Shown here in pieces: positions 9,601-17,533 of a DNA stretch of 64,000 nt. Every line of letters starts with the position of its first letter. The stretch's first letter is position 1. The notes beneath the pieces were generated by a model. The model did no database searches and was not told where the DNA came from. It saw only the letters and a list, made by a program, of their open reading frames with translations. Where the stretch lies: the NCBI GenBank assembly GCA_963556495.2, contig OY747713.1:37399461-37463460 (forward strand). The letters are read 5' to 3'. This DNA is from Valencia hispanica. Its lineage: Eukaryota > Chordata > Actinopteri > Cyprinodontiformes > Valenciidae. The position numbers and the translations under genes were made by a program.

Positions 9601-11113
9601 AGCCAACAATATTTGCACTCCAAACAGTCTTGATGTGAATATTGCACACATGGATATTGCGATGATGATGTATTGTATATATTGTCCAATTGTGGAAACT
9701 CGATTTCTGTTGGCTGAAAACAATCGTCAGGACTTAAGAAGAACAACAAATGTTGTGGAGCGCTAGCCTTTTATCATAGTATTGAACCCCAGTATAATTG
9801 TAAAAAGCTTTAATACAATGTTTAATGTCCCCTTGGGATTAATAAAGTACCTTCTGAACTGAATTGGTCAACATTAGTCGAGAAATGGCTAAAAAAAAGA
9901 GCTCCTCATCTTAACTTACACAGATCTAAAATCAGACCAAATAATTAAGAAGTTTAAACCAGCTGGAACGGTGGCAAGGAACCCTCCAAGCACCTGACCC
10001 CTGGACACCTTTCTAACTGCCATTTAAGGTTGGTCAGTGCTTGTCCTTATTTATTTAACACCGGCACCCCACAGGGGTGTGTTCTCTCCCCCTTCCTCTT
10101 CTCTCTGCACACAAATGGCTGCACCTCTGCAAACTTGACTGTGAAACTCATAAAGTTTGCAGATGACACCACTGTAATTAGGCTGATCCAGGACAACAAC
10201 GAGTTTGTGGACAGACGATGAGCTTCAAGTCAAATTTCTTATTTGTGCTGTCAAACCTGACCAATAAAGCCGATTCTGATTTAGTCCTTAAAAGACAGAA
10301 AAGATGGAAAATCAACCTCCTTCCTTGTCCATCCCAATTCCTGAATCTTGTGGAAAATGCTGTGTGGGGTCAGCCGAAAAGCAGAACAAATAAGATGACG
10401 CCCAACACTCTTGCTGAACTGAAGAGATTGTTCAGAGATCCTTTTCTGTCTGCACCAACCTTACCAAAAAAAAGTGCTGTTGTTTTGGCAAAAGGTTGCA
10501 TGAAGCATCACCTGCAGGGGTGAAGTTACAGACAAGCTACAAGGAAGTATTGCACTTAAAAAATCTTTCTGTCTTGCAAAAGGTGAATATTCCTAAGTTG
10601 TTGCCACAAAATAATATCTACCATTTTACTCTACACGCTATGAAATGAGCGTTTCTCTGATATTGGTGACTCAGCCCAGCATAATTTAATCAGACAAAAA
10701 TTCTGAGAATAGGCAGAGCATGTTTCACAAAGCTCCATACTTGTGAAAGTATCACAATTAGCTTATTTTTTATCATGTAAAACATTTATATATACATTAT
10801 GGTAAAATATGAGATATTGCTGTTCCAAATCTTTACCTTGTATTTAGGGTATTTCTGATGTCTGAAGATATTTTTAAGCACCACAGCATGGCTTGCAATC
10901 CAATTCAATGCATACATTTCTGTTTCCTACCAGGAGAGGTCCAGACCTGTGCCTGTGCTGTCATCTTCTGAATACGGCCGCAGTTTCAATCCGGCCCTCA
11001 ACCAAATGGCACGGCAGTATGGACGTGTGGATTCCATGAAATCTGAGTTTTACATGACAAACGGGATCATCTGGAGTGTGGCAGAAGGATATGGGTCAGT
11101 GGCTCCAATCTGA
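3493..11113 (+). CDS. cfap90: cfap90: cilia and flagella associated protein 90 (three joined coding exons)
   Basis: Joins 3493-3609, 5512-5628 and 10934-11113 into 137 codons plus stop; human CFAP90 (C5orf49) is close to 147. All junctions are GT-AG and phase 0. Diagnostic stretches are SAFSHVPPRR followed by PKEMSYF, a middle exon rich in Asp, Arg and Gln with RGLNINQE, and RPVPVLSSSEYGR in the last exon. The human protein has the same layout (a PPRR block, an Asp/Arg-rich middle, then a V-L-x-S-S-x-Y-G block). It is predicted to be a cilium or flagellum component of unknown biochemical role. It lies tail to tail with adcy2, its neighbour on human 5p15, which supports orthology. ATG 3493 is preferred: the frame continues upstream only through a GTG. 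Confidence 0.87.
3610..4229. other. cfap90 intron 1, first part, unassigned
   Basis: Intron sequence after the donor. I recognise no repeat or exon before the Tc1-like material that begins near 4230. Confidence 0.4.
4230..5095. mobile_element. Probable Tc1-like remnants in opposite orientations
   Basis: The plus strand near 4287 reads as ATIAELAQKWQHAG, like the helix-turn-helix region of a Tc1-family transposase. A 27-bp block at 4284-4311 returns as its reverse complement at 4957-4984, so at least two pieces of the same family face each other. Frames are broken. Assignment rests on short matches only. Confidence 0.45.
5411..5427. repeat. (AC)n microsatellite
   Basis: About eight AC units in cfap90 intron 1, 85 bp before exon 2. 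Confidence 0.9.
5512..5628 (+). CDS. cfap90: cfap90 coding exon 2
   Basis: Acceptor CTCTCAG|GTCCC and donor GAG|GTAAGA bound 117 bases (39 residues), phase 0 at both ends. It encodes a charged segment with DQVFHQAEGFDMKQRYDER and ends RGLNINQE, matching the Asp/Arg-rich middle of the human protein. Confidence 0.87.
5868..6430. mobile_element. Tc1-like remnant with GTGTACACACCC terminal repeat
   Basis: Begins with GTGGCTCTCAAAAGTGTACACACCCCTG, a terminal-repeat type distinct from the GGCTTGCAAAAGTATTCGG family found elsewhere in the window, followed by CACATTTGATGTGACAAAT. The interior looks like a decayed transposase on the minus strand. No intact frame. It lies in cfap90 intron 2. Confidence 0.55.
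6959..7344. mobile_element. Non-autonomous hAT element with 8-bp target duplication
   Basis: Bounded by TCCTTCTG at 6951-6958 and again at 7345-7352, a perfect 8-bp duplication as hAT transposases make. Ends are TAGTGCTGTGTTGGG and CGATACCCAGCTCTA, which pair as imperfect terminal inverted repeats. Sub-terminal ATCGATTC motifs recur on both sides. At 386 bp it codes for nothing. Confidence 0.85.
7600..8240 (+). mobile_element. Tc1-like remnant, same family as 5868
   Basis: Starts with TTTTTTCACCTTTAATGTGACATAAG and passes through ATTGTACACACCCTGAAGC and AAGGAGCTGCAGGAATTTCC, then decays. No open transposase frame remains. Confidence 0.5.
8241..8935. other. cfap90 intron 2, unassigned
   Basis: I see no exon or clear repeat. 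The part at 8560-8720 is less AT-rich than its surroundings and could be a conserved non-coding element; nothing in the sequence proves that. Confidence 0.3.
8936..9190 (+). repeat. Teleost SINE-like interspersed repeat, copy 3
   Basis: Best preserved of the three copies. GCAGCAAGAAGGTCCTGGG is followed by GTTCAAATCCCGG, a near-perfect Pol III B box, then TGTTTGTCCTGTGTGGACTC, TGATGGACTGGCAACC and TCGATGACAGCTGGAGATAGG. Confidence 0.8.
9195..9780. mobile_element. Two hAT-type remnants with TAGGGCTGCAC ends
   Basis: TAGGGCTGCACAATGTTGG starts near 9198 and TAGGGCTGCACGATATTAG near 9390. The TAGGGCTGCACGAT start is that of abundant fish hAT elements. The matching right ends are missing, so both look truncated or one lies across the other. 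Confidence 0.5.
9800..10225 (+). mobile_element. Non-LTR retrotransposon (L2/CR1-type) fragments
   Basis: CCCCTTGGGATTAATAAAGTA at about 9831 is the 3' tail of fish L2/Rex1-type elements. A separate piece at 10030-10221 encodes NTGTPQGCVLSPFLFSLHTN and LIKFADDTTVI, the reverse transcriptase palm with its catalytic FADD. Together these are fragments of one or two dead copies. Confidence 0.75.
10270..10530 (+). mobile_element. Possible transposase C-terminal fragment
   Basis: The plus-strand frame reads SQFLNLVENAVWGQPKSR followed by KMTPNTLAELKRLFRD. This resembles the [15 protein letters not shown] motif that holds the last catalytic Glu of Tc1-like transposases. The match is short and altered, so this is tentative. 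Confidence 0.35.
10934..11113 (+). CDS. cfap90: cfap90 coding exon 3 (terminal)
   Basis: Acceptor CTACCAG|GAGAGG, phase 0, 59 residues and TGA at 11111-11113. Contains RPVPVLSSSEYGR, ARQYGRVDSMKSEFYM and ends GYGSVAPI, matching the C-terminal block of human CFAP90, which also ends with a GFG-x-x-AP sequence. Confidence 0.88.
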   Translation, partial: ERSRPVPVLSSSEYGRSFNPALNQMARQYGRVDSMKSEFYMTNGIIWSVAEGYGSVAPI

Positions 11114-11293
11114 AAGCCCTATGTGTCCCAGCATGACATAAAAGGTTTCGTTCCTTCTGTCTTTGCATAGTAAATCTATTTTTTTCACCGTGTGATACCA
11201 AGGATAGATATTATGTTTCTACAACTGTTTACCTTTTTAGACCAGATTCACAACTATGCTTCATAATCCAGTGGGTTTAAGAGATGAATTAGA

Positions 11294-11299
11294 AATAAA
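11294..11299 (+). promoter_or_regulatory. cfap90: Poly(A) signal for cfap90
   Basis: AATAAA 181 bases past the stop, with T-rich sequence downstream. A short 3' UTR ending near 11315 is likely. Confidence 0.6.
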
Positions 11300-11349
11300 G
11301 AGACAATTTTGTCGATTTTTTAATCACTCCATTATTATGGGCATCGTTT

Positions 11350-11720
11350 GAACATTTACAGCGTGTTGCAAATGTTTTCCTACTGCTTGAACTTTTCCAT
11401 TTCGTCACATTACAACCGCAAAGTTCAAAGTATTTCATTGGGATTTATTAAGGATGAGCAGCAGCTGTAAGCCCATCAAGACATGGCTGTTACAACGAGA
11501 TGAGTGAGATAAAACCATAGCGATGTGGTAGAAAGACCCAGATCCCAATATAATTGAACATCTGTGGCAAGACTTAAAACTGCTGTTCATAGAAGGCCTC
11601 TGTTCAATCTGCAAACCTGGTAGAGACATACCTCAAAAAGTCTTGCATGGAAAGGTCTTCTAAAATTTTTGTTATACCTCCTAATTATGCTCTGCATTCC
11701 CCAAGATCGATGGAAGTTGG
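11350..11720 (+). mobile_element. Tc1/mariner remnant
   Basis: TTTCGTCACATTACAACCGC and TTTCATTGGGATTTATTA are terminal-repeat sequence. ATCTGTGGCAAGACTTAAAAC is the transposase region after the last catalytic Glu. Most of the body is deleted. Confidence 0.7.
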
Positions 11721-13083
11721 CTGGGCAGTGTGAAAAAATCTGAAAAAGTTGAAGACAAGGCAGGTCGTAAACAATCAATCACAAAACCTTTTTCCTGTCA
11801 CCACTCAGAAATATTCCACATCATGGCGCTAACAATTGAACTTGATTTTCTTGCTTTTGATTTTAGAAATGGGAAAAATCTAAAATGTCTGTCTGGAAAA
11901 GAATCCTCATTACCTTGTAAAATCAGTGAAGCGGATATTGCTGGCAGGTAAACTCTAGTTTCATTTTTAATACACAAACAGATTCTTAATTAAAAACATG
12001 TTTTGGTAACAGAATTCCAGAGGTGAAGTGGAAAAATACTTGTAGTATTATGTTTGCATTTTCTTCTTCAACATATCAGACTAGGTCTTGTGTTTTTACA
12101 CTGCATATTCTTATTTTTTGCTACCATTACCTTTTTCAAACACGTTTTCTTCTTCATACTCCACCGTCTCCTTTCACTCACCAGGCCCCTCATTTCCTTT
12201 TGTGCACAAACTGTGAACTTGTGAACTTGCGCAATCAAAAACGGCTCTATACATCAAATCATTTTATTTGTTTCTTTTTTTTTTATCCCCAGTCAGCCTC
12301 AGATATTTGTGTTATGGCAGAAATATACCTTTTATTCTCTGAAGCGCGACAGGGAGCTATTTCGGTCTGTTTGGTGTTAGAACTGCAGTGTTTGTTAATG
12401 AGGATTAGGAGCTAACGCGGAAGGTGATATTTTTTGCTTTCAAGTAAGAAAAAAAATAGACGAGTAAATTAACAATGCTGTAACACGGGGTAGTAGTTTG
12501 TAACCAAAGCCTTTAGAAATAATTGGTTTCACACCTCCGGGAGTCGTGGAGTAAATCTGGTCTGTTGCACTTTGGCACTTTTCTGTAAGATCCTCCTTGT
12601 TCTCTCTACATTGACTTATGAATATTAATACCAACATACGGGGAAAAAATCTCCTACCCTTCCTCGTTAACATTCTGTTTTCATGGAGCAGGGTGTTGCT
12701 ATTGACACGGATTTGTGAAACAAGAGATAGGATGAAGTGCTTCTATGGAATATTTTTTTAATATGCTTTTAATCAGATGTATGTCAAATAAAGCATATAA
12801 TAAGATGTTTAATAATGATCTTTCTTTAGCATTTTGTTTACTTGGCAACAAAATCTAAATTAATATACGCCCCAGAACACAGCTTTAATCTGTAACAGTT
12901 TTTCCTTTACTTTTGGGTTTTCTGTTTAAAAGAAACCCAGATTGTAGCTTATAGATGGTAGATATGTTTTTTGAATGCCAAAGAAATATAGTTATAGGTT
13001 TTCACACTTAAAAAGTATTATTTCGATTAGGGAAATATACAAATTTGACCTTAACCAATCATGAAAGTCTAAAACTATCTTAA
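11721..13083. other. Intergenic, unassigned
   Basis: AT-rich DNA with short chance open frames. No exon, RNA gene or repeat family recognised. Confidence 0.3.
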
Positions 13084-14880
13084 TTGGGGATTAAAAACCT
13101 TTGTGCATGTGAAATGATAGAACCCATAACATTTGCACAAATAAAGAATACAATTAAGAAAATGAAAAATAATAAAGGTCCTGGAACAGATGGATTCCCA
13201 GGAGAATTTTATGAATGTTTTGAAGAAGAGATAGCACCATTATTAAAGAGAATATTTAATTATGTTCTGGAATCTGGGAATATGCCAACAACATGGTCAG
13301 AGGCTATTATTTCTGTGTTGGGTAAGGAAGGTAAAGATCTTACTTTATGTGAAAATTACCATCCAGTTAGTTTATTATGTATTGATCTGAAGATCCTAAC
13401 AAGTATATTGGCAAAGAGAATACAAAAACACATTACCCATCAATCATTACCCATCCAAATCCCAAAGAAAATATTTTAAAGAATTGATAGAATGATAGCA
13501 AAATGTATCTGGAGGAACAAAAAGCCAAGAGTAAGATATACATTACTCCAAACCACAAAGGAAAAAGTAGGACTGAATTTACCAAATATAAAAATATATT
13601 ATTGGGCGGCAAATTTAAGAATAATAGATATTTCGATAAATAATAAGGAAGAGACGGGTTGGAGGCAATTAGAACAAAATTCATGTTCGAAAGTGCTATT
13701 TGAAAGCTTACTTATAAGGAAAGTTCTAAAGAACTTAAAGAAGAGAAGATAAGAAACGAATGGGTAAAAGGAACAATAGAAATATTGGGAGGGTTAAAAA
13801 AAGGCAATGGAAATGTCAAATTCGATAAGTAGGGCTACAAGAATAGGGAAAAATGTTATACCTTCAAAAGAAGACAAGGGATGTTAAAAGTGGGAATCTA
13901 AAGAACTTATTTATATTGGACAGCTATTTGAGGGGGGAAATATGAAATCGTTTGAACAACTCAAAAAAGAATTCCAGTTACCAACTCAAGACTTTTTAAA
14001 TTGTTTTACAAATTAGAAGTTACTTGACAAAATATACATAATGGGAATACTTATGTAAACCAGTAAACAAAGTTGAGAAATTAATGATGTTCAAACCAGA
14101 AGGTAATAAGAAGTTAATTTCCAGGTCTTACAAAGCCCTACAAGCCGAGCAGGACAATAACGTGGACATTAAGGGAAAATGGGAAACAGAAAGAAAGATT
14201 ATTTTAGAAGAAGATCTGGAGGAATCATTTAAAGAAGGACATAAAATGTTTAATAGTAATGACCTGAGAGAGTTTGAATGGAGTGAAGTAAAAATGAAAT
14301 ACTTCCAAGTACCTTTGCAGATCTCAAAATATAGTAATAGATCTGATAAATGCTGGAGAGAATGTGGTCGAATTAGAGACTATATACATATATTCTGGGA
14401 ATGTCCTAAAATTAAAGAATATTGGGAAAATATAAGAAAACAAATAGAAACAATCACAGAGGTAAAATTATATTTAGATATAGAATTAATTCTACTGGGA
14501 ATTATTCTAAAAAATATAGCAACGAAGACAAGGAAAGTTATTAGAATGTTAACAATAATAGCAAAAAAAAAAAAAATGATTACAGTGTGTTGGCAAAAGA
14601 AGGAACCCCCCTCCCATATTAAACAATGGTGGAATAGAATAAAAGAAGTGATGAACATGGAAAAAGAAACTGCAAGACTACATAACAAAGTGAAGGTATT
14701 TGAGGATCTGTGGCCATCTTCAGTGCTAGAGCTACTAGGGGATACATTTTAGTTAATAAGTAAATAGGCAGTCATCTAGATAGCAACAGTATGCAATAAG
14801 GTGTGTGGTATGTTTATGGAGATTAGTAAAACGAGGTAACCTGAATGGGTGAAGGGGGAATATAATTGTTTTTTTTTTTT
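13084..14880 (+). mobile_element. L1-type LINE, 5'-truncated and internally deleted
   Basis: At 13110-13440 the frame gives KNNKGPGTDGFPGEFY, NYHPVSLLCIDLKIL and LAKRIQK, the start of an L1 reverse transcriptase. It then jumps near 13480 to a C-terminal segment with IWRNKKPRVRYTLLQ, GLNLPNIKIYYWAANLR and, at 14350-14400, CWRECG with HIFWECP, a Cys/His motif of L1 ORF2. The catalytic FADD region is absent, so this copy cannot encode an active enzyme. It is very A-rich on the plus strand and ends in a T tract near 14870. Confidence 0.8.
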
Positions 14881-15079
14881 ATTAAATTATTTTTTAATCA
14901 AACATGGAGAACAAAGGTTTGTAATAAATCACTTTTAATGCATCTAGGGAAAAAAAGTTTGGGAACCACTGGTGTATAATATTTTTCTGTAATTTTGTAA
15001 AAACCTGAAGTACAAGAAGGGAAAGATGAGACTGTAATTGTGGAGGAAGGTAAGTCCTTCAGTGTTTGCAGCAAGATGT
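14881..15079. other. Intergenic, AT-rich
   Basis: Contains TTTGGGAACCACTGG at about 14958, the end motif of several fish non-autonomous DNA transposons, but I cannot find its partner. Confidence 0.3.
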
Positions 15080-15360
15080 TGCAGATCTTCTAAATGTCTG
15101 TTGTGGAAGGTGCATTTTGTTCTGTGGTCATCTGCTGGGGCAGCAGCATCAGAGCCAGGGACTTAAAACAGCTAAAGCTGATAAAGGATTCTTGGTTTCG
15201 TTCTGGGGACTCCTCTAGAACCCATAGAGCTTATGGAAACTCCTTCTTTGCACAACAAAGGGTAGAATGTTACAGACCTCTTGAGTTTCATCTTCATGAG
15301 ACTGAGTTTCTTCAGTCGGAGCTTGCTGACTTCATTCACTCAGAATAAATGCCGGAGAGC
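15080..15360 (+). mobile_element. L2-type LINE fragment
   Basis: The plus frame reads SVVEGAFCSVVICWGSSIRARDL followed by a Lys-rich stretch. This is the part just after the reverse transcriptase palm in fish L2-type elements (a CWGSSIRA motif). Frames break on both sides. Confidence 0.6.
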
Positions 15361-15754
15361 TCATAATCAGGGAGACAATGAAGCCGGCGTTGTGGGATTT
15401 CTCAACTCTGGGACCCTGTTTCAAACATGATCGTTTATGGTGTCCTGAAACGCCGGCTCCTTGTGGATGAGACACCTACTGGATGAAATATCTTTGCTGC
15501 TGCACCTGGTTTCATCTCAGTGTAGACAGAGGATCAATAAAGAGATTTTTGTGGCACTGCTGGCTTTTATTAACCATGTTTAAATAGAAAGAGGCTGAGA
15601 GATGGGGTGAGTCTCCAAATGTCTCAGTTCCTTCTGAATTTAGTTGAAAGCTGATTAATAACCTTAAACACAGTGGTCACAATTATTAGACAAAATTATA
15701 TAGCTCAATCATAACAATTATAAAAATGGAATAAGCTCATTTTGACATGTTTTG

Positions 15755-15810
15755 ACACACACACACACACACACATATATATATCTATATATATATATAG
15801 ATATATATAT
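15755..15810. repeat. (AC)n(AT)n compound microsatellite
   Basis: About ten AC units run into AT/TA repeats with two interruptions. It ends 40 bp before the Harbinger element. Confidence 0.95.
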
Positions 15811-15849
15811 GCAATCGATCGATTTGCAGAGAGAGGATTTTTCCTCTTA

Positions 15850-16487
15850 AGCCGCGTTCACACCGGTCAGCGCGTCCAGGCAGCAGGGCAGCTAGATTAC
15901 ATGCAAGTCTATGGTATCTACGCATCTAGTGGGCGCCAAACTGCCAAGCAGCAAGTCGCGCGCGTCGGCGCAGCTGGCATCAGCGCGTCCACGCGGCTGA
16001 TGCCTGGACCGTCGGGGCGTCTGCTGCTCAAGTTGGGAAAATTGAACTTTCGGGCAGCAGACGCGCGGCATCAACCAATCAGAGCGACTCGTTGTACTGA
16101 CGTAGTAACTCCTTCCATGGGGGAATCGGCAAATTTTTTATTCAAGATGGAGGACAAACTGATCGTCGCTGTATGTAATGTCCGTGAACTGTATGACCCG
16201 TCTTCGTCTTTTTACAAAGACAGGAAGAGATCGGATCTGATTTGGAGGAAGATATCGGAGGATATTGGAGGGCCAGGTAAGCAGTTAAACATAGAAAAAA
16301 ATATTTTTTCTTTTAACTTTCTTGTTAGGTTAGCTAACGCTACGCTAGCCAAAACCGGTTAGGGCAACTACGACGCGCCGACGCAGACCACAAGTGTGCA
16401 AGCAGCTGGGTTTTAATTTTAAAGCGTCGACTTTCGTCCGTTTGAGCGATTTGACGCCTGGACGCGCTGACCGGTGTGAACGCGGCT
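15850..16487 (+). mobile_element. PIF/Harbinger element, 638 bp, non-autonomous
   Basis: Two perfect 32-bp terminal inverted repeats (15850-15881 and 16456-16487) start AGCCGCGTTCACACCGGTC. Each end is flanked by TTA (15847-15849 and 16488-16490), the 3-bp target duplication of PIF/Harbinger. The GC-rich interior contrasts with the AT-rich flank. No transposase is present, but a MADF/Myb-like exon remains. Perfect terminal repeats suggest recent insertion. It lies about 50 bp past the presumed poly(A) signal of adcy2. Confidence 0.93.
16147..16276 (+). CDS. MADF/Myb-like first exon inside the Harbinger element
   Basis: ATG 16147 opens a frame starting MEDKLIVAVCNVRELYD, then YKDRKRSDLIWRKISEDIG, and stops being protein-like at a splice donor CCAG|GTAAGC. 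The LI-x-AV-x-x-x-x-ELYD and Y-K-D-x-x-x-x-x-x-x-W pattern is that of MADF (Myb/SANT-like) domains, carried by the second protein of Harbinger elements, which helps the transposase enter the nucleus and bind DNA. Only this exon is left; downstream exons and the transposase are gone. An in-frame ATG also occurs 30 bases upstream. Confidence 0.7.
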
Positions 16488-16534
16488 TTAGTCTGTCTTT
16501 TCAACAATTTTTTTTTAAACAAACCCAGTTTGGT

Positions 16535-16540
16535 TTTATT
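16535..16540 (-). promoter_or_regulatory. adcy2: Candidate poly(A) signal of adcy2
   Basis: TTTATT on plus reads AATAAA on minus. It is the first such signal after the adcy2 stop and would give a 3' UTR of about 0.85 kb. An A-run on the minus strand (16508-16516) follows. Confidence 0.45.
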
Positions 16541-17380
16541 GAGTTTTTGGAGAATTAAAACAACATCGGCAGAGAATTTATATACAAATGTTTAATGAAT
16601 AACAAAAAGATGGCAGTGAACATTTACACTTATGCTGTTAGGCATGGCTCCAGCTGAATTATAAAAAAAAGGAAAAAGAAACGTTCCCTCTTGATTCATG
16701 AGATAGATTCCACCTGCTCGTGTGGGACACATATGCAGCTATAAAGCAAGAAATACAATCACAGGTTGTTGTTTTTTTTGTCTGTTTTTTTTTGGGGGGA
16801 AACTACCCATCACGCTGGCAAAACAACCCTATATAACAAGAATTATTGTAACATCCATTTGGAATGAAATGAACCAAATCAGCTCTCCATGCCAAGCAGG
16901 CAGAGAGTTAAAGAAAAAAAAAAAACAGAAAACAAAACAGCTTGACAGGTGGCTCAATTTGCTCAAGTATAAGGCTGTGAAGCACTGCAACACTGATATG
17001 GGTAATTAGCTTCACGCTTCTATTATTTTACAGATAGGTGACTGGGGTCCTTGAGAGCTGCACTAATTTGGCCAACCTCTCTTTAGTCAGGCACTCCTTT
17101 AGACAGTGAAGAGACTCCTCAAAGTGATGTCCCGGTAACCCTAGAGAGGTGAAACCCACTCGTATTGCAGCGTTGAAGGACCGTGGCGGCCCACCTTGGT
17201 CTCCATCTACTCTCAGCTGCTAAGGACAAAAGTGGTTCTCGACGAATGTCAGTCCAGTGTGCTGCTGGCTTCTAGTAATGGGTTTTACTTAGTGAGCATG
17301 ACAAATCACTTCTGTGCCACTTTCTGCAGTTGTGTTTTCAAGTCTGTTTGGTGGTTGTGCCGAGACGAGACGAGGCGAGC
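16541..17380 (-). other. adcy2: Presumed 3' UTR of adcy2
   Basis: Sequence between the stop codon and the candidate poly(A) signal. It has low-complexity runs (A-rich at 16914-16940) and no transposon that I recognise, unlike the introns, which fits transcribed UTR. Confidence 0.45.
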
Positions 17381-17533
17381 TCAAGGCATCACAGTCCCTT
17401 GTGACAGAGATCTGGTCATTTCAGTGTGGACAAAGTAGGTTTTCAGCTCCCCTTTGCCTTTTACGTTGATGATGCCACGGCATGAACACATGTAGCCCAG
17501 GTTTGATAAGATGCCACTGGTTTCTTCTGTCAC
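17381..17533 (-). CDS. adcy2: adcy2 window exon 20 (terminal coding exon)
   Basis: Encodes residues 757-806 of the joined protein and [23 protein letters not shown] leads to [13 protein letters not shown], where the second Lys matches Lys1065 of rat AC2, which binds ATP phosphates. Ends [10 protein letters not shown]. Acceptor is TGATGCAG|GTGACA, phase 0. Confidence 0.96.
   Translation of the reverse strand: MTEETSGILSNLGYMCSCRGIINVKGKGELKTYFVHTEMTRSLSQGTVMP

Noticed and set aside
12023..12415. 130-codon plus-strand open frame
   Set aside because: Composition is low-complexity hydrophobic/aromatic, with no splice signals, domain or neighbouring exons. Probably chance.
15742..16362. 206-codon plus-strand frame as one protein
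   Set aside because: It starts in the microsatellite and runs through the Harbinger terminal repeat. Only the part from 16147 to the donor at 16276 looks like a MADF exon.
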